The position numbers and the translations under genes are program-made. This document shows, in pieces, positions 1-11,339 of a stretch of 64,000 nucleotides of DNA. The notes under the pieces are model-generated. The model saw nothing but the letters and a program-made list of their open reading frames with translations. It did not search any database and had not been told where the DNA came from. Source of the stretch: Gremmenia infestans (Eukaryota > Ascomycota > Leotiomycetes > Helotiales > Hamatocanthoscyphaceae); the NCBI GenBank assembly GCA_032629725.1, contig JAFEVB010000021.1, positions 496,001 to 560,000 on the forward strand, given 5' to 3'. Each line of letters begins with the position of its first letter. The stretch's first letter is position 1.

Positions 1-597
1 CGGATTGATAATGCAGTCATTAACATTAATTATTATGCCCCTAAACATCATTGATATGTTATAAGAATGAGTTTTGAAGAGATAGGAAAGATGCTTCATA
101 AAACTGAAGAGGGCTAAGATATTACAAGCGAAAAGTTTTCCTAAGGGATTCGAACCTAGTACCAGGCGTCGTCTATCTTTACATCGGGAGAACAGGCGGC
201 ATGTCTTGTTATGGAATAATTTACTCTATTATTGGAGCTAGAATCAGAAACATGATAGATTATAATGGAGATATAATTAGGTACTTCTGGAATTGAAAAC
301 GTAGAACGCGTGTAATAAAAGCGAAAGCGAAAACATAAAACCTGTGAGTCTGAAATATGCGACTTGATATATAGTATTCTAGCTCTAACCTCGGAAGATA
401 CAAAGGATCCAATTTCTTAGCCAACTAGGACGTTATCTACCAACCGCCTAAATATAGGTTCGTGAGTTATTCTATAAACGTCCGCTGCAGTGGACTTTAA
501 GCACAAGGACGCACTATATAAACAAATCGTCACTATCTTGCCAGAAGTTAGATGATGAGCTACGGAAGAAACACATAAAGTATATCTGACGTGATAC

Positions 598-625
598 CAA
601 CTGACCAGCTACAACTGACCAGCTA
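598..625. repeat. 14-bp tandem duplication (x2)
   Basis: The unit CAACTGACCAGCTA is present twice, head to tail, without a mismatch. No function can be inferred. It could be a replication-slippage product or a footprint. Confidence 0.7.
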
Positions 626-2215
626 AAGGCAAAACAACCAATGTCGTCAAACCCGAGCAGCGAATAGTAGAATCTCCCAAAGCAGAACTACACCACCCAA
701 AGAGGTATGCATTGAGTCCTTCTGCGAACAGCAACAAAATATTTCAAACCTATAAGCATCTAACTCTAAGCCTGGAAGCGGACATAGGTACGAGATCGAC
801 ATGGCACGGACCGAGGAGACAAGAGGTAGAGTCAAGCCGTCCATCAAAACACGTAGATGAATTGATATCGAGCTTTCGGGGTGCACTCCTAAACAGGCAA
901 CCTTCGAGTCTAGTCCTACGAAGTGCAACAAAAAGAAAGCTTTTAGCTAATTATCTTCTTAGCCTACCTAGTCCTCTCCTCTTATCCCCGAGAAAGGAAA
1001 CCTGGATTTTCTTCTTCTTTGAAAGACGAGCTGCAATCCCAAGTTGGCAAGCCATGCGGGTATGTGCATATTGCGACGGCAACATCCCAATATGGTAATC
1101 TTTACGATATCTTGTGTAGCCACCTCGCTTGAACGTACCGAAAGGAGAAACGCACGGATAGACCCGCAATGACCGAAAGCGGCAATTCACAGCTCGCAAG
1201 AATGCGACGTGCAACAGAATAACAGCTTTCGCCAGATGTAGAAGTAGACGGAGAGGCAATCTTGCGATGACACAGTATGATTTCTTGAGTCCACATCCTT
1301 CCTTGGCTTGGCACAGTCCCGTTGTGAAGTGACGGCTAAATCGCATCGCAACATGCGCCGAAAGAAGATAGCAATACGTAAGGATCCGACGTACAACAAA
1401 ATGGCCAGACCGGCAAGTAGGAGAGGACTCGCTGTCTGAAACTAACGGTGACTAAACGAGGGAGTTTGTGAAATTGTAGGGAGAAGCAATAAGCTTTCGA
1501 TTCTGTCACTATTACTAATATAGTAGCAGGCAGATACAGCGTGATGGCACGCAATAAGAAGCTCGTCACCACGCACTGCACGCAGTAGTAAGGAACATCA
1601 GGCACTTCATACCCAGTATTTATGCTGAAGAGTAATATCCAAATGTGCGCCCTTTCGATAAGCAATAGCATTATCCCTTGAACTCGGACATATTTACTCA
1701 CATCTTTCTATAACAGGCGGATTTGTTAACGAGCTTATGACCTAATTGAGCTCAGGATTCATAACATGCGCTAGGAAACATCTACGAGAATGCATTGAAA
1801 CACCGTATTAGGTAACCACTTCGTTAAGACCGCTTGCTCGATTGTTCTAAGAATGCTCAACACCTGTTAAGGTAATGGTGGTACGTTTTGTTGCATTTCG
1901 CACTTGAGTACTACTCCTTTAGGAAATCACCTGCGCGCGTTTAGTGACTTCCGGGTTAAGGTTATGTTATCTTAATGCTTTTCGCGCTTGCATAGTTTCG
2001 ATTTACCCTTTAGGTAGTTAGTGCTTACGGTTTAGTAAGTCGTAGGATCAATATCACTTTACTATTTCTTAAAGAGGACTTTATTATACCATAGACGTGT
2101 TAGATAGTCTATTGAATAACATGTCTCGAATTCGTTATTGCTAGCGATAAGAAGGACAAGTTTGAAGTAATTGTGTCATCTCTATAGTGTGGTGGAAAAA
2201 TCGCGCTTATGTATT

Positions 2216-2237
2216 ATCACGTGGTCCAACACGTGAT
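2216..2237. promoter_or_regulatory. inverted pair of ATCACGTG boxes
   Basis: ATCACGTG (2216-2223) and its reverse complement CACGTGAT (2230-2237) are separated by six bases. CACGTG is the classic E-box bound by basic helix-loop-helix factors in fungi. The pair lies just beyond the 3' end of the degraded gene at 2277-4754, so which gene it would serve is unclear. A chance palindrome is possible. Confidence 0.4.
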
Positions 2238-2276
2238 CCTACATACTGTATATAACTGGCTTCTTCACTCCTTCCT

Positions 2277-4754
2277 CTAGGGAAGGCAGGCAGGTCTATA
2301 TAAACACTCCACCTCCACCTCCCTAAGACCCCTTTCACTCCACGAGAACCGTTCTTCTACCGTCTTATTGGTATCACTGAAACATTCGCCAAAGAGAACA
2401 TAGCCCGAAAACCGTTTGATAGGTGGCAATCTGAGTCTAACGCCTTGCTCACTAAAAGACCGAGTGAGGACGGTTGATTCTAACAATCCCCGGAAGCTCC
2501 TAACATCCTCAACCATGAGAGGATCAGATTTGATGGAGCGGATATGGATTTCCTGCCCTTTATGCCGTGGAGTATGATCTCCCATGCAGTTATCTATACT
2601 CTTCCCGGCGAGTCGTCGCCAATTATAGTCAAATCTACCCCAAAATACGTCGAGATTTGCTTCCGCTTTCCGCATGGTGTCTGTGCTCTGCTTCGTGCAT
2701 TTTTTGTCGACGGGATAATCGAAATTGCGATCTCCTGGCTGGGCTAGAGGAACAGTGCCTTTCAATACTGTATCTATATAGTCTAGATACTTGATCTAAA
2801 AGGTAACGTCCTCAAAGATCTTGAGGATGTCTTTTGTGTCTTTCTGTATTTAATGTTTGAGCAGGTGAATAGAAGCCTCATTGATATTTCAAGTGGGAAG
2901 GTGAGATATGGTTTCTCAGCTTAATGCAGATGAGTTGCGGGGATAGATTACTTACTTTATATTCATCTTCAAATGTAGCTGCCCACGGTTGGTAGATTTC
3001 TATTTCATGCAATGAGCGGGTGAGAATCGTAAGATCGGCAAACATATCGCTCATATATGGAGATAAATTTTTCTTCTCGTTGAGGTCTTGCATGATCTGC
3101 TCGAAGGCATCGATTTCATTGGTAAGTCCGAACATCTCTCTTTGCTCCTCATTCCAAAGTATGAGTAGAAGACTCCATGGTTGGTGAAAATGCGGGCCAA
3201 GTTCGTTGATACGTCTAATGTGCATGTTGATCGTTCAAGGTTGTTGTGGTTCACGTGTAAAGTAGTGTCTTAAGGGCGGAGACGATTGTAAGATTATATT
3301 TTTCAGATTGTGCAAAGGAGCTTCACAGCTGATCAGAAGCCTGCAATGAAATATTAGCTGAAATTCGAATAGCATGTATAAGCAATAGTATCTCACATTT
3401 GTTTGAACTTCAGAATGTCAACCAAGTACTTCTCAGGCAGCTGGCTATTATAAGAAATCTTATCCTTATATTTTTCTTTCGGGGTAAGCATGCGATTGAC
3501 CTGTCTGTGAAGAAGACTCCAGGTCTCAAATCCAGTATATGCATCAGCAACCGCATTGCTGATGACTCTCTCCCAGAAGTCTGTAGTGTGAGGTCCAGTT
3601 GGATGTGGATTACCCATCGTATTGAGCAATCTATCATTTCTATGCTCGCTCCAGTCGATCATTGTATCTGCAAAGTACCTGGAATCTTCCTTCCTTTGCC
3701 ATGAATGATCTTCTGCAGCAGAAAGCCTGACAGCAAGAATACCACTCAGTCGATCAAGATTGAGAGTTGCTGGTAGACGATATGGAGCTTCGACTGATAT
3801 GGAAGTCAGGCTGGGTATTATTTCCGTGGTGGTGGAAGAGTCTCTCCGAGGAATAGCAGCATCCGCCTGGACGATGGGAAATTGATCATCGTATAAGGAG
3901 CCGGACTCTACTAAGTCATGCAGAATAATCTCACAGCATTTCACAAGGAAAGGGTAGATTTTCTCCTGCAGCTCCAAGACCCGCAAGCCATCCCCGGGAG
4001 TGAATTGTCTCTGGGAGAACATAGGATAGCAGCATCTTCATCTTCCTCCCAGGAAACAAGCTTTCCGTATGTCTCAGAGGTCTCGCCATCCATTACCAAC
4101 GTATATATCTCTTGAGGAAAGCTGGCTCCTCAATCCAATTACCGACGCTTCCAGGATGTGTAGCATCAATATCAGCTCGTGCAAACACACTAGGAGGGTT
4201 GCGAGCACGGCTATTGATAAAAATCATGAGGTATCTAGTACTAAGATCTTGTTGGTTGATGTAGGGCCACTTGTACGCCTCTTGAAACTTTGATAACCCC
4301 TTAATGTCTTCTAGTATTTTCCTTTCGATAAGCTTCAAAGACTGGACGATGAGGAGAGGACATATTAGGCCAAGCTTGTCAAAGCAGATCCTTTTGCTTC
4401 TTTCGTGTCTTTTTGACCCATCGCTTTTCCAATACTTCAGAATCCTTCTCCACAATCTTTCGTAACATTTTCCAATCTGACAAGACTCTTTGTGCACCGA
4501 ACTTTGCTTGCTTGCGTACTTCCTCGGGGGAGGGCTCGGAGCTCGGGGTGAAAGGCGATCCAGGCCATATATTTTTTGGATTGTAGCAAATACTCTTGAT
4601 CGCTCATAGGCGTTGTACGATCCCGAGCTATCTTGTCGGCCCAATGGAAGTAGATGTGTGATATGGGGCAGGAGAAGATGTCTTGCTTTGCATTTGCAAC
4701 TGACTTAATTGTGTGGGGCGGGCTGCGGCGGTGTAAGTAATAGCACACTTGCAA
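2277..4754 (-). pseudogene. multiply frameshifted relic of a large uncharacterised fungal protein
   Basis: Coding similarity continues across several minus-strand frames in one order: 4754-4437 (contains MSDQEYLLQSKKYMAW), 4644-4093 (QSLKLIERKILEDIKGLSKF), about 4090-4020 (ETSETYGKLVSWEEDED), 4022-3393 (GDGLRVLELQEKIYPFL), 3225-2945, and 2765-2277 (FDYPVDKK). The frame changes near 4430-4380, again near 4095-4085 and again near 4035-4020, without intron signals at those points. A believable GTAAGT donor follows the ATFEDEY segment at about 2955, so one real intron may survive. The longest intact piece (3393-4022) encodes 209 residues. The reading order matches a large protein of unknown function that I recall as common in Leotiomycetes; this is recall, not a search. 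The C-terminal part expected after 2277 is missing. The upstream end has no ATG in frame before 4607. A sequencing-error explanation would require several independent errors, so decay is more likely. Confidence 0.7.
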
Positions 4755-5093
4755 TGTTATGATAGCGTATCTTGTGAGATGGTCCCTATTAACTTTAATT
4801 AAGTCTTTATGATATCATTTTACTTTTCCCTTCCTTTCAATTCTCGGAGCGCCGCCCGTCCATATACCCATATTTAAGGACCCCTCCTCCCCCTACTATG
4901 ACAGTAAAGACGAGGGACAGAACATTAGTTTTTTTTAAATTGAATATCGGAATTTTAAAAATGCTGAAATCAATAGAAGGCTGGCTGATTTGTAACGTGC
5001 AAAAAGAGACCCGGCATTATCAATCAGGATCATTGACAGCCATTCTCCCCAATAGACAGTAGATGCATTATAATCGCAGTGAGCCCAAGTTCA
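4755..5093. other. intergenic, no gene seen
   Basis: This AT-rich spacer lies between the decayed gene and the 3' end of the HET gene. It contains short A/T runs (around 4930) and no coding evidence. Confidence 0.6.
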
Positions 5094-7211
5094 TCAACAG
5101 AACGTGAAGCTCTGTACTTTGGCATTGCTAATTTCCAATACATCCATTGCTTCTCCGTCCATGATCCCTTGCACGTAAGCTTCCCCAACAACAAGAAAAT
5201 ACTTTCCCGCTGGACGTATTACCATTGGAGTACTGCAGCCGAGAATGATTGCAACAAGATCACCACTCCGAGTCTGATCCTCGTCTCCACCGTAGATATT
5301 ATCGGGTGCCCACCCTAAATATCCATTCTTAGTAGTCATCAGTCGTCGTTTCTGACAAGTTCGGTCAAAACAAGAGTAGACTTCTGTGAAATCGAATTCG
5401 GATGCTCCTTCCGGAACCTTGTCATCGAAAAAGCTACCGAGCTTGTGATCGCCAAGCAGGAAGTCTTTATTTACGGCGCGCCACTTTTGCCATCTGAAAT
5501 AGTAATTCTCTTGTGCTGATAGCCAGCTCCATCCCCGTTTCTTGAACTGTGGGCCAGCTTTAGAAAATGTTGCGGGAAGGTGGAAAACAACAGAGTGTCT
5601 GGCATCCGCTTTTTTCCCACCTGAAACTCTGTCTGCAACGAGAGTTCGATACAAAGCCTCAGAGGTTGCTGTTTTATCTCCATAAATACTCTTCCACTGG
5701 CCTATCTGGTTGATCGAAGCCTTGCACCAGGCAAAGTAGCCCTGGCCTCGTGCTGAAAGCCCCAAAACATTGTCGATAATGAAGCCTTTACAGGTCAACA
5801 GGAGGCCATCTCCTGAGAAAGTAGCTTCGTACTTGCTGGCTCCGCTTGCGTTATAGGGTACATGGATCGAGGGATTGGATTTTGAAGAGAGCCAAGATGG
5901 GCCCCAGAGCTGATTTTCTGTCCTCGACATTCGCGCTCGACCCTCCCATTGCCAATCTGCAATCCAGGAAGGCGTTCGAGTAGGACCCCATGGATTGCCC
6001 TCGCGAATTGGTTCTAGGTTGCCGGAAGATTGTATGAAAAGTTTGGTGGCATTTGCGTAAACACTCATGGGATGAATAGTGTAGTCGGGGACCAGATGTT
6101 GTGCAATGTCAGGTTTCATCAAACCAACGAGTCCGTATACTTTGTCTCGGGGATCCATGCACTCGGTCCAATTAGCGATGTCCAGGATCCTTCCAAAGCT
6201 GAGGTACTGGTGGTCTCCTGCAGTCTCTTCGAGTTGGCTAAGAACTGATAGATCTTGGTATACCAGATGAAGACTTGCCGTTGACCATGCCGTATTTTTC
6301 GTCAGTCCTTGGGCGTCAACGTCTCGCCTAAGAAGGCCGTCTTTGACAAGCCACAAGTCCTCTTCCAAGAGAGAAATGCCAGCACAGAATGTCTTCCACT
6401 CAATCGAGGAGGAACCACATCGAATCAACACCGCCGAGGAGCCCATAATCAATTCTTGAAGAATCCAGAGACGATACCAGTACATTCGATTCATGAACTC
6501 CTGAAGCGCCAGCCAGCTTCCGTTGCCGAGAAAACTAGGATCCTCTCGTAACCACATCTCCAGCTGGTTCCTACTTTTGTCGTCACTAAAACCAGCCAGA
6601 TCTTGGACTAGCTGGATAGCTTTTTGGCTTTGGTCGCACTCCTCTCCAAGCCAAGCGACCACCGTCCACGCCGTCCCATAGATCTCTCGCATCCTCCTCA
6701 CTTGACGCCCTCGCTCGACGAGGTCATTTTGGTTGATGCATATGGCATCTACCCATAACTTGAAACCACCAGTAAACTCATCTCTCGAACAGAAAGCCCG
6801 TAAGGCTTCCTCAAGGTTGGCAGTGACCTCTCGTTCCTGTCCGTTCACGACAATCGTACCAGTAACGGTCTCATCACCCCATACATACGATAAGGCAGCA
6901 AAATCTCCCCAATTAAATCTGTAGCTAGTAGTTGAAGGAGTATAATGGTACTCGTCGTCCTTTGCAGGGGTAGATGATTGCTGGGCAATGCTTCTTGACT
7001 TAGACCATTTGCGTATTGTTTTTCGCGCACCTACGCCCGAAGTATCTGAAGAAAAGATGAAAGTTCGAAAATCCGGAGTGAGGTCTGCTAACGACACCGT
7101 TTCCAACGTGCAGTGAACGAGATCGAACTCATTCAGCAGCGGGGAAAGTGTGATGAGGCGTATCTCATCTCTGCTTTCGTCTAGCGTCAAATAACCATTG
7201 CTCACCTCCAT
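5094..7211 (-). CDS. heterokaryon incompatibility (HET) domain protein
   Basis: A 705-residue intronless protein of the HET family. These are fungal cytoplasmic proteins that trigger cell death when genetically unlike hyphae fuse. The HET core is plain: FAALSYVWGDE (about residues 104-113), LWVDAICINQND (about 152-163), a RGRQVRRMREIY stretch and then VVAWLGEE (about 184-191). The C-terminal half holds the usual Trp-rich region and ends with a GDLVAIILGCSTPMVIRP segment typical of HET proteins. The frame is open to an upstream ATG at 7307 (737 residues), giving a hydrophobic signal-like leader. I prefer the ATG at 7211, because HET proteins are not secreted and the sequence just before it ends in GTAAG, as a 5'-UTR intron might. 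Whether it is an active incompatibility gene cannot be told from sequence. Confidence 0.9.
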   Translation of the reverse strand: MEVSNGYLTLDESRDEIRLITLSPLLNEFDLVHCTLETVSLADLTPDFRTFIFSSDTSGVGARKTIRKWSKSRSIAQQSSTPAKDDEYHYTPSTTSYRFNWGDFAALSYVWGDETVTGTIVVNGQEREVTANLEEALRAFCSRDEFTGGFKLWVDAICINQNDLVERGRQVRRMREIYGTAWTVVAWLGEECDQSQKAIQLVQDLAGFSDDKSRNQLEMWLREDPSFLGNGSWLALQEFMNRMYWYRLWILQELIMGSSAVLIRCGSSSIEWKTFCAGISLLEEDLWLVKDGLLRRDVDAQGLTKNTAWSTASLHLVYQDLSVLSQLEETAGDHQYLSFGRILDIANWTECMDPRDKVYGLVGLMKPDIAQHLVPDYTIHPMSVYANATKLFIQSSGNLEPIREGNPWGPTRTPSWIADWQWEGRARMSRTENQLWGPSWLSSKSNPSIHVPYNASGASKYEATFSGDGLLLTCKGFIIDNVLGLSARGQGYFAWCKASINQIGQWKSIYGDKTATSEALYRTLVADRVSGGKKADARHSVVFHLPATFSKAGPQFKKRGWSWLSAQENYYFRWQKWRAVNKDFLLGDHKLGSFFDDKVPEGASEFDFTEVYSCFDRTCQKRRLMTTKNGYLGWAPDNIYGGDEDQTRSGDLVAIILGCSTPMVIRPAGKYFLVVGEAYVQGIMDGEAMDVLEISNAKVQSFTFC

Positions 7212-7781
7212 CTTACATCGTTTGTCCGGTTTTTGAACTTTACCCCTACTTATATAGACAGTCGAGAAAAGAAAGACAAGAAAGAATCGAAGGGGCGAGA
7301 CTTTCATATGAGAGGGGCTGGGGCATCTTGCCGCTCAGCTGAACGCCACGATGTACATTAACAGCCATAGCCACAGTCAAGGTCGCGCCTAGATCAATAC
7401 AGTAGAAGTAGGAGAGACAATCCAGCGGTCTAAAGAACCTGTAGCTACAGCTTCTAACCTCGAGAGACAGACGTAGGGAGCGATGGATGGGGTGCGCAAA
7501 GTACTCTATCAGTTCGAGACCAACAGTTCTTCATCAATCTCAAGGTTTTATTTAGTTGCGCTTATAGTACACGTAAGGTAGTGAGCACTACCACTTTGCA
7601 AGAGGGCGAGTGAGCCTCATTGAAGATAATCATATGAGCAAATGAGAGTGAAAGGATCAGAGAAGAACAAGAGTCGGCGTCGGCAATCTTTGCGGGTCCA
7701 CCAAGCAACCGAGGCCAGTCACCTCTTCTCAGCCTTGCGGTACTGTACTAGACTTCAACAACACATCTTCGACACAATTCA
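7212..7781. other. divergent promoter region between HET and GH18 genes
   Basis: About 570 bases between the two divergently transcribed genes. There is no independent gene evidence. The short upstream frame starting at 7642 overlaps the GH18 leader in another frame and is not supported. Confidence 0.5.
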
Positions 7782-8889
7782 ATGCCTCCGATACCCTCTT
7801 CTCCCACCCCGCGCATTGTTATATACTACCAAACACTTCATAATCCAGATGGCACACCTTGCTCTATCCTACCAATCATAACAAAGCCTGATATTGCCGT
7901 TACACACGTCAATGTCGCCGCAATCCACCTCAATGACCCTCCAGGCAACATAACTCTTGTAAGTAACCATCGTGTGCGCAAGCACCGAGCTAACTGACCC
8001 TCAGAATGACCATGTACCCTCACATCCACGGTATCTTACATTATGGGCGGAGCTTCGAATTCTCCAAGCCTCCGGAATCAAAGTCCTAGGAATGCTCGGC
8101 GGGGCAGCCAAAGGCTCATTCACACGGCTCGATCTTGACGAGGCTACATTCGAGGCATACTACATTCCTCTGCGGAATCTCATACGGGAACGGGGACTCG
8201 ATGGCTTGGATCTGGATGTGGAGGAGCCGATGGGTCTCGCAGGTATCATACGCCTAATCGATAGACTGAAGAGTGACTTCGGCGATGGATTCATTGTCAC
8301 ATTGGCGCCCGTTGCTGCTGCACTCATGTCAGAGAATCCGGAGCACAATTTGAGTGGATTCAGTTACGAGGCGCTTGAAGTTATGCGGGGGAAGCAGATC
8401 GCATGGTACAACACACAATTTTACTGCGGGTGGGGAGATCTGAGCAAGACTGAGGGATTCGACTTCATCGTCGCACGAGGATACCCAGCAAACAAAGTTG
8501 TCGTTGGAATGGTCACGAATCCTGGAAATGGAGCCGGCTGGGTACCTTTTGAAATTCTGCAAGAAGTCTTGATTACTCTGAAGAACAGATATCCAGGATT
8601 TGGCGGGGTCATGGGATGGGAATATTTCAATTCTCTACCCGGAGATAGGGACCGTCCGTGGGAATGGGCTGCCTTTATGACAAAAAAACTCAGAAATGGA
8701 CTCCCTGCAGTGGCCTCAGTCCCTGCACCAGCGGCCGTACCAGTGCCTGTGTCCTTGCTTGGGAGTTCAAATGCGACTGCGGCCCCAGAGAATCCGTTCT
8801 TGGCTGTGGATGACGATCCAAAGGTAAAGGATGAGGCGCCTTTGCCAAAGGACTTTGAGTATTATTCCGACGGTAGTCTCGGTGAATGA
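7782..8889 (+). CDS. GH18 family hydrolase (chitinase/ENGase-like), unsecreted
   Basis: Two exons, 7782-7958 and 8005-8889. They are joined in phase 0 by a 46-nt intron with a GTAAGT donor, CTAAC branch site and CAG acceptor, giving 353 residues. The family cleaves beta-1,4 bonds next to N-acetylglucosamine in chitin or N-glycans. Strand beta-1 is RIVIYYQT near the start. The complete catalytic signature DGLDLDVE (DxxDxDxE) follows at about residue 130, and its Glu is the acid/base. YNTQFYCGWG and the terminal GGVMGWEYFNS Trp region also fit the fold. There is no signal peptide and no carbohydrate-binding module. A Pro/Ala/Val-rich segment (about 280-300) leads into an acidic tail. The lack of secretion suggests a cytosolic role such as glycan or chito-oligomer processing; that is inference. 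The start at 7782 is the only ATG giving the beta-1 strand. Confidence 0.85.
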
Positions 8890-9459
8890 ATGAATAATAC
8901 TTTCCCAGTCTCTGGCCAGTCTTTCGTGATTAGGTTGCGATCATCATTCGGGGTCAAGGTTCATACTGTAAACCACTTATGAATTTTCCATTTTCTGCTT
9001 CATGTTGCGGCAGTATATTGAAGTCATTATTTTTCCTAATTATCGCGAAAGCCTGTAATTTATGTTATTGTTTGGATTGATTTATAAGCACACTGTCACT
9101 CGAGGTTATGTTGTCCCTGCTATAGGTAGTGCCTATCACACGCTAAGATGTTACTATGAATGTGGAGGTCACTGATTTTGTGACGTGACACCAAATGGTC
9201 TTTAGGTATATCCGACACGGCATTGGTTTTGAGAACGAGGTTTATTGGTTGCTTAGCGGCTGGGATGCATTCTCCGCATTTTAGCCACGTCCACTTGCAC
9301 TTCTACTCTACTCAGAGCTGGACTGAACCATATCTCTTTGGGACTTTCTTGGGCGTATTTCATCCCACTACCCAAATCACGCTATCATGCCGCCAGGCGC
9401 CAGATTCAAATGTCACTGGACCCAATTCTTCCCACTGAAACCCACTGAAACCACAAGAA
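8890..9459. other. intergenic, no gene seen
   Basis: This spacer holds the GH18 3' flank. No open frame has recognisable domains or splice structure. Confidence 0.55.
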
Positions 9460-9679
9460 TCTCCCCAATGACTTGCAGGGTAAAGTGTACCTGGTCACGG
9501 GAGCTAACAGTGGCATGGGTTACGAGCTGACCCGCACCCTCTATGCTAAGAATGCGAAGGTCTACGCTGCTTGTCGCTCAGAGGAAAAGGCACCTGCTTT
9601 AAGCGGAAATTTTGCGGTCGATATTCATCGCTCCACGGCTCTCACAGACACAGACTTTAAGGTTTCTAGAGTAGATTAG
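9460..9679 (+). pseudogene. short-chain dehydrogenase (SDR) N-terminal fragment
   Basis: The frame reads DLQGKVYLVTGANSGMGYEL, followed by AKNAKVYAACRSEEKA. This is the cofactor-binding beta-1/loop (TGxxxGxG) and the NADP-type Arg-Ser region of a classical SDR. There is no ATG in frame directly before it. The similarity fades after about 45 residues and a stop follows at 9677-9679. The catalytic SYK region (Ser, Tyr, Lys) is absent. A weak echo of the next helix (SLAELDSLA) can be read after the stop in the following bases. It is best seen as a dead gene scrap of roughly one sixth of the family length (about 320 residues). Confidence 0.75.
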
Positions 9680-9960
9680 TCCGTTATTAGCTTGGCAGAG
9701 CTTGACTCACTCGCCTGTCTGCAAAGATGTTTATACAGCGAAGCGCTTCGACGCACTTAAAAGGGGTTCCAAGCTTGGCAGACTGGAGCTTTAGGTTACT
9801 AGCCGTAAATTGTTTGATGGACACTTCTCCAACATGATATTTAGTTGCATTTGAGCGAGTCGCCATTATAAGACGTACTGTACTATGGAATAAAGTTTTA
9901 CTTATCCTTCCTTTTACACACATCTACTACGTACTTCCTCAACAATTCTATCTGAAAACC

Positions 9961-11339
9961 TCAAGGATTACTAGTTTCCATATCCCCACCAAACATCTTC
10001 CAAGCCTTCTCCACCTCCAAATCAACATTGCTACTCTTTCCCCCAAAAAGAAACTCGTCGCCATCTTCATGTTTCACGTACATGACATGCTCGTCCTAAA
10101 TCCAGAATCAGTATAGTAGCTAGCACCCAGTCATCGGAAGCTACAAGCTTACCTTTCCTAAACTTAACTTGAGACTTCCTTCGATCGACATTGGTTTATA
10201 GGTCTTCAATTTGCGTCCATTGATGAGTGCAAGTATGTTTTCTTGAACAATGTCTGTCTGAACCATTCCGGCTCTCGCCATTTTGGGACCCCCTGTGTCC
10301 GCTACATCTCCTAGAGAGAAGATATTGTGGAATTGTGTATTGATTTTCACCTCGCTTTTTAGTTGTAATGTCGGGTTGACGAGGATTCTCTTGGTTTTGG
10401 ACGATACAGCGGTCGGACAAAATTGTTCGATTATCGACGAATTAGGTGTTTGGCCTGTGCAAGGGATCTAATGGGTTCTCAGTATTATAGCAATATGATG
10501 GGGACTGAATAAAAACTTACGATCAAATCAAACTGCTCCTTCTTACCCCCCTTAAAGGTTACCTCTCCCCCCTCCCAAGCCGCTGTCCTCGGTAAGTCCG
10601 GCCGTTCTCCAAGCATAATATCAATACCCATAGTTTGCAACTTCCCCAAAACATACTCGTGCAATCTCACGCCGAAGCTAGACAACAACTGCTGTCGCGA
10701 GTGGATAAGCAGTACGCTCTTCTCCGGACAAAACGATTTGATATCGCCAGCCATTTGCACCCCAACAGCACCTGCACCAACAATAGCAATCCGCCTCGCA
10801 TCTTGAATCCTAGTTTGCAACGCCCTCAATTCTGCACACGCCTCTGCCTTCTCATGCGCCAACAATTTCGCAGGCGGTGATTGTGTGACTCCCGTAGCGA
10901 TGGCCAGATATGCGAAAGGGATCTTTCTCCCCGATGCCAACTCGACGACATCTCCTTCCCGCACACCAACTGCCACATCTTTTACCTGCTCAAAAATGCC
11001 CTTGGGTGTATTCGCCATGATTCCAGTGAAGGGTATGAAAGCGCGCTGTTCGCGTTCAGGCACGACCGAGTAGCGGGGGAAGTTGAACGTGTAGTTGAAA
11101 TGGGAGTTCTTTTCAATGAGGACTACTTTGTACCCCGATGGCAATGACTCTGCGAGACGGCGTGCGAGGGCTATTCCGGCGAAAGAACCGCCGATCACGA
11201 CTACGTTCTGGGCCGAGGGGAGGTTTTTCCATGTGTAACGGTGGATGAGAGCTTGGATCCGTTGGACAAGAAGGGAGAATCCATAGTTTAGAAAGACGGG
11301 GAAGTATTTGCCAAACACCCGCAGCTTATCGTTTGCCAT
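9961..11339 (-). CDS. AIFM2/FSP1-like FAD-dependent NAD(P)H oxidoreductase
   Basis: Three exons (11339-10521, 10467-10153, 10095-9961) join in phase 0 to give 422 residues. Both introns have GTAAG donors and TAG acceptors. It is a pyridine-nucleotide-disulphide-type flavoprotein. The FAD-binding site is VVVIGGSFAGIALARRL (about 46-62), the NAD(P)H-binding site is IAIVGAGAVGVQMAGDI (about 186-202), and a late FAD motif NIFSLGDVADTGG lies in exon 2. This architecture matches the AMID/AIFM2/FSP1 and Ndi1-related group, which reduces quinones. The N-terminus has a moderately hydrophobic helix (about 13-35), so peripheral membrane or lipid-droplet association is possible. Substrate cannot be fixed from sequence. 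It is divergent from the PAF-AH-like gene 1.2 kb away. Confidence 0.88.

Larger units (their letters stand above)
1..2276. other. gene-poor AT-rich left flank, no supported gene
   Basis: Open frames here are short, lack recognisable domains and overlap each other on both strands, so I call none of them genes. Two small structures are visible. One is a perfect 14-bp tandem duplication (598-611 and 612-625). The other is an inverted pair of CACGTG boxes near the right edge, listed separately. A T-arm-like string occurs around 140-160 on the minus strand, but no tRNA cloverleaf can be completed. Confidence 0.6.

Noticed and set aside
125..205. tRNA-like T-arm string (GGTTCGAATCC on the minus strand)
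   Set aside because: No acceptor stem, D-arm or anticodon arm can be paired around it.
951..1701. Overlapping minus-strand frames of 70-131 codons
   Set aside because: No domains, mixed phases, composition like random AT-rich DNA.
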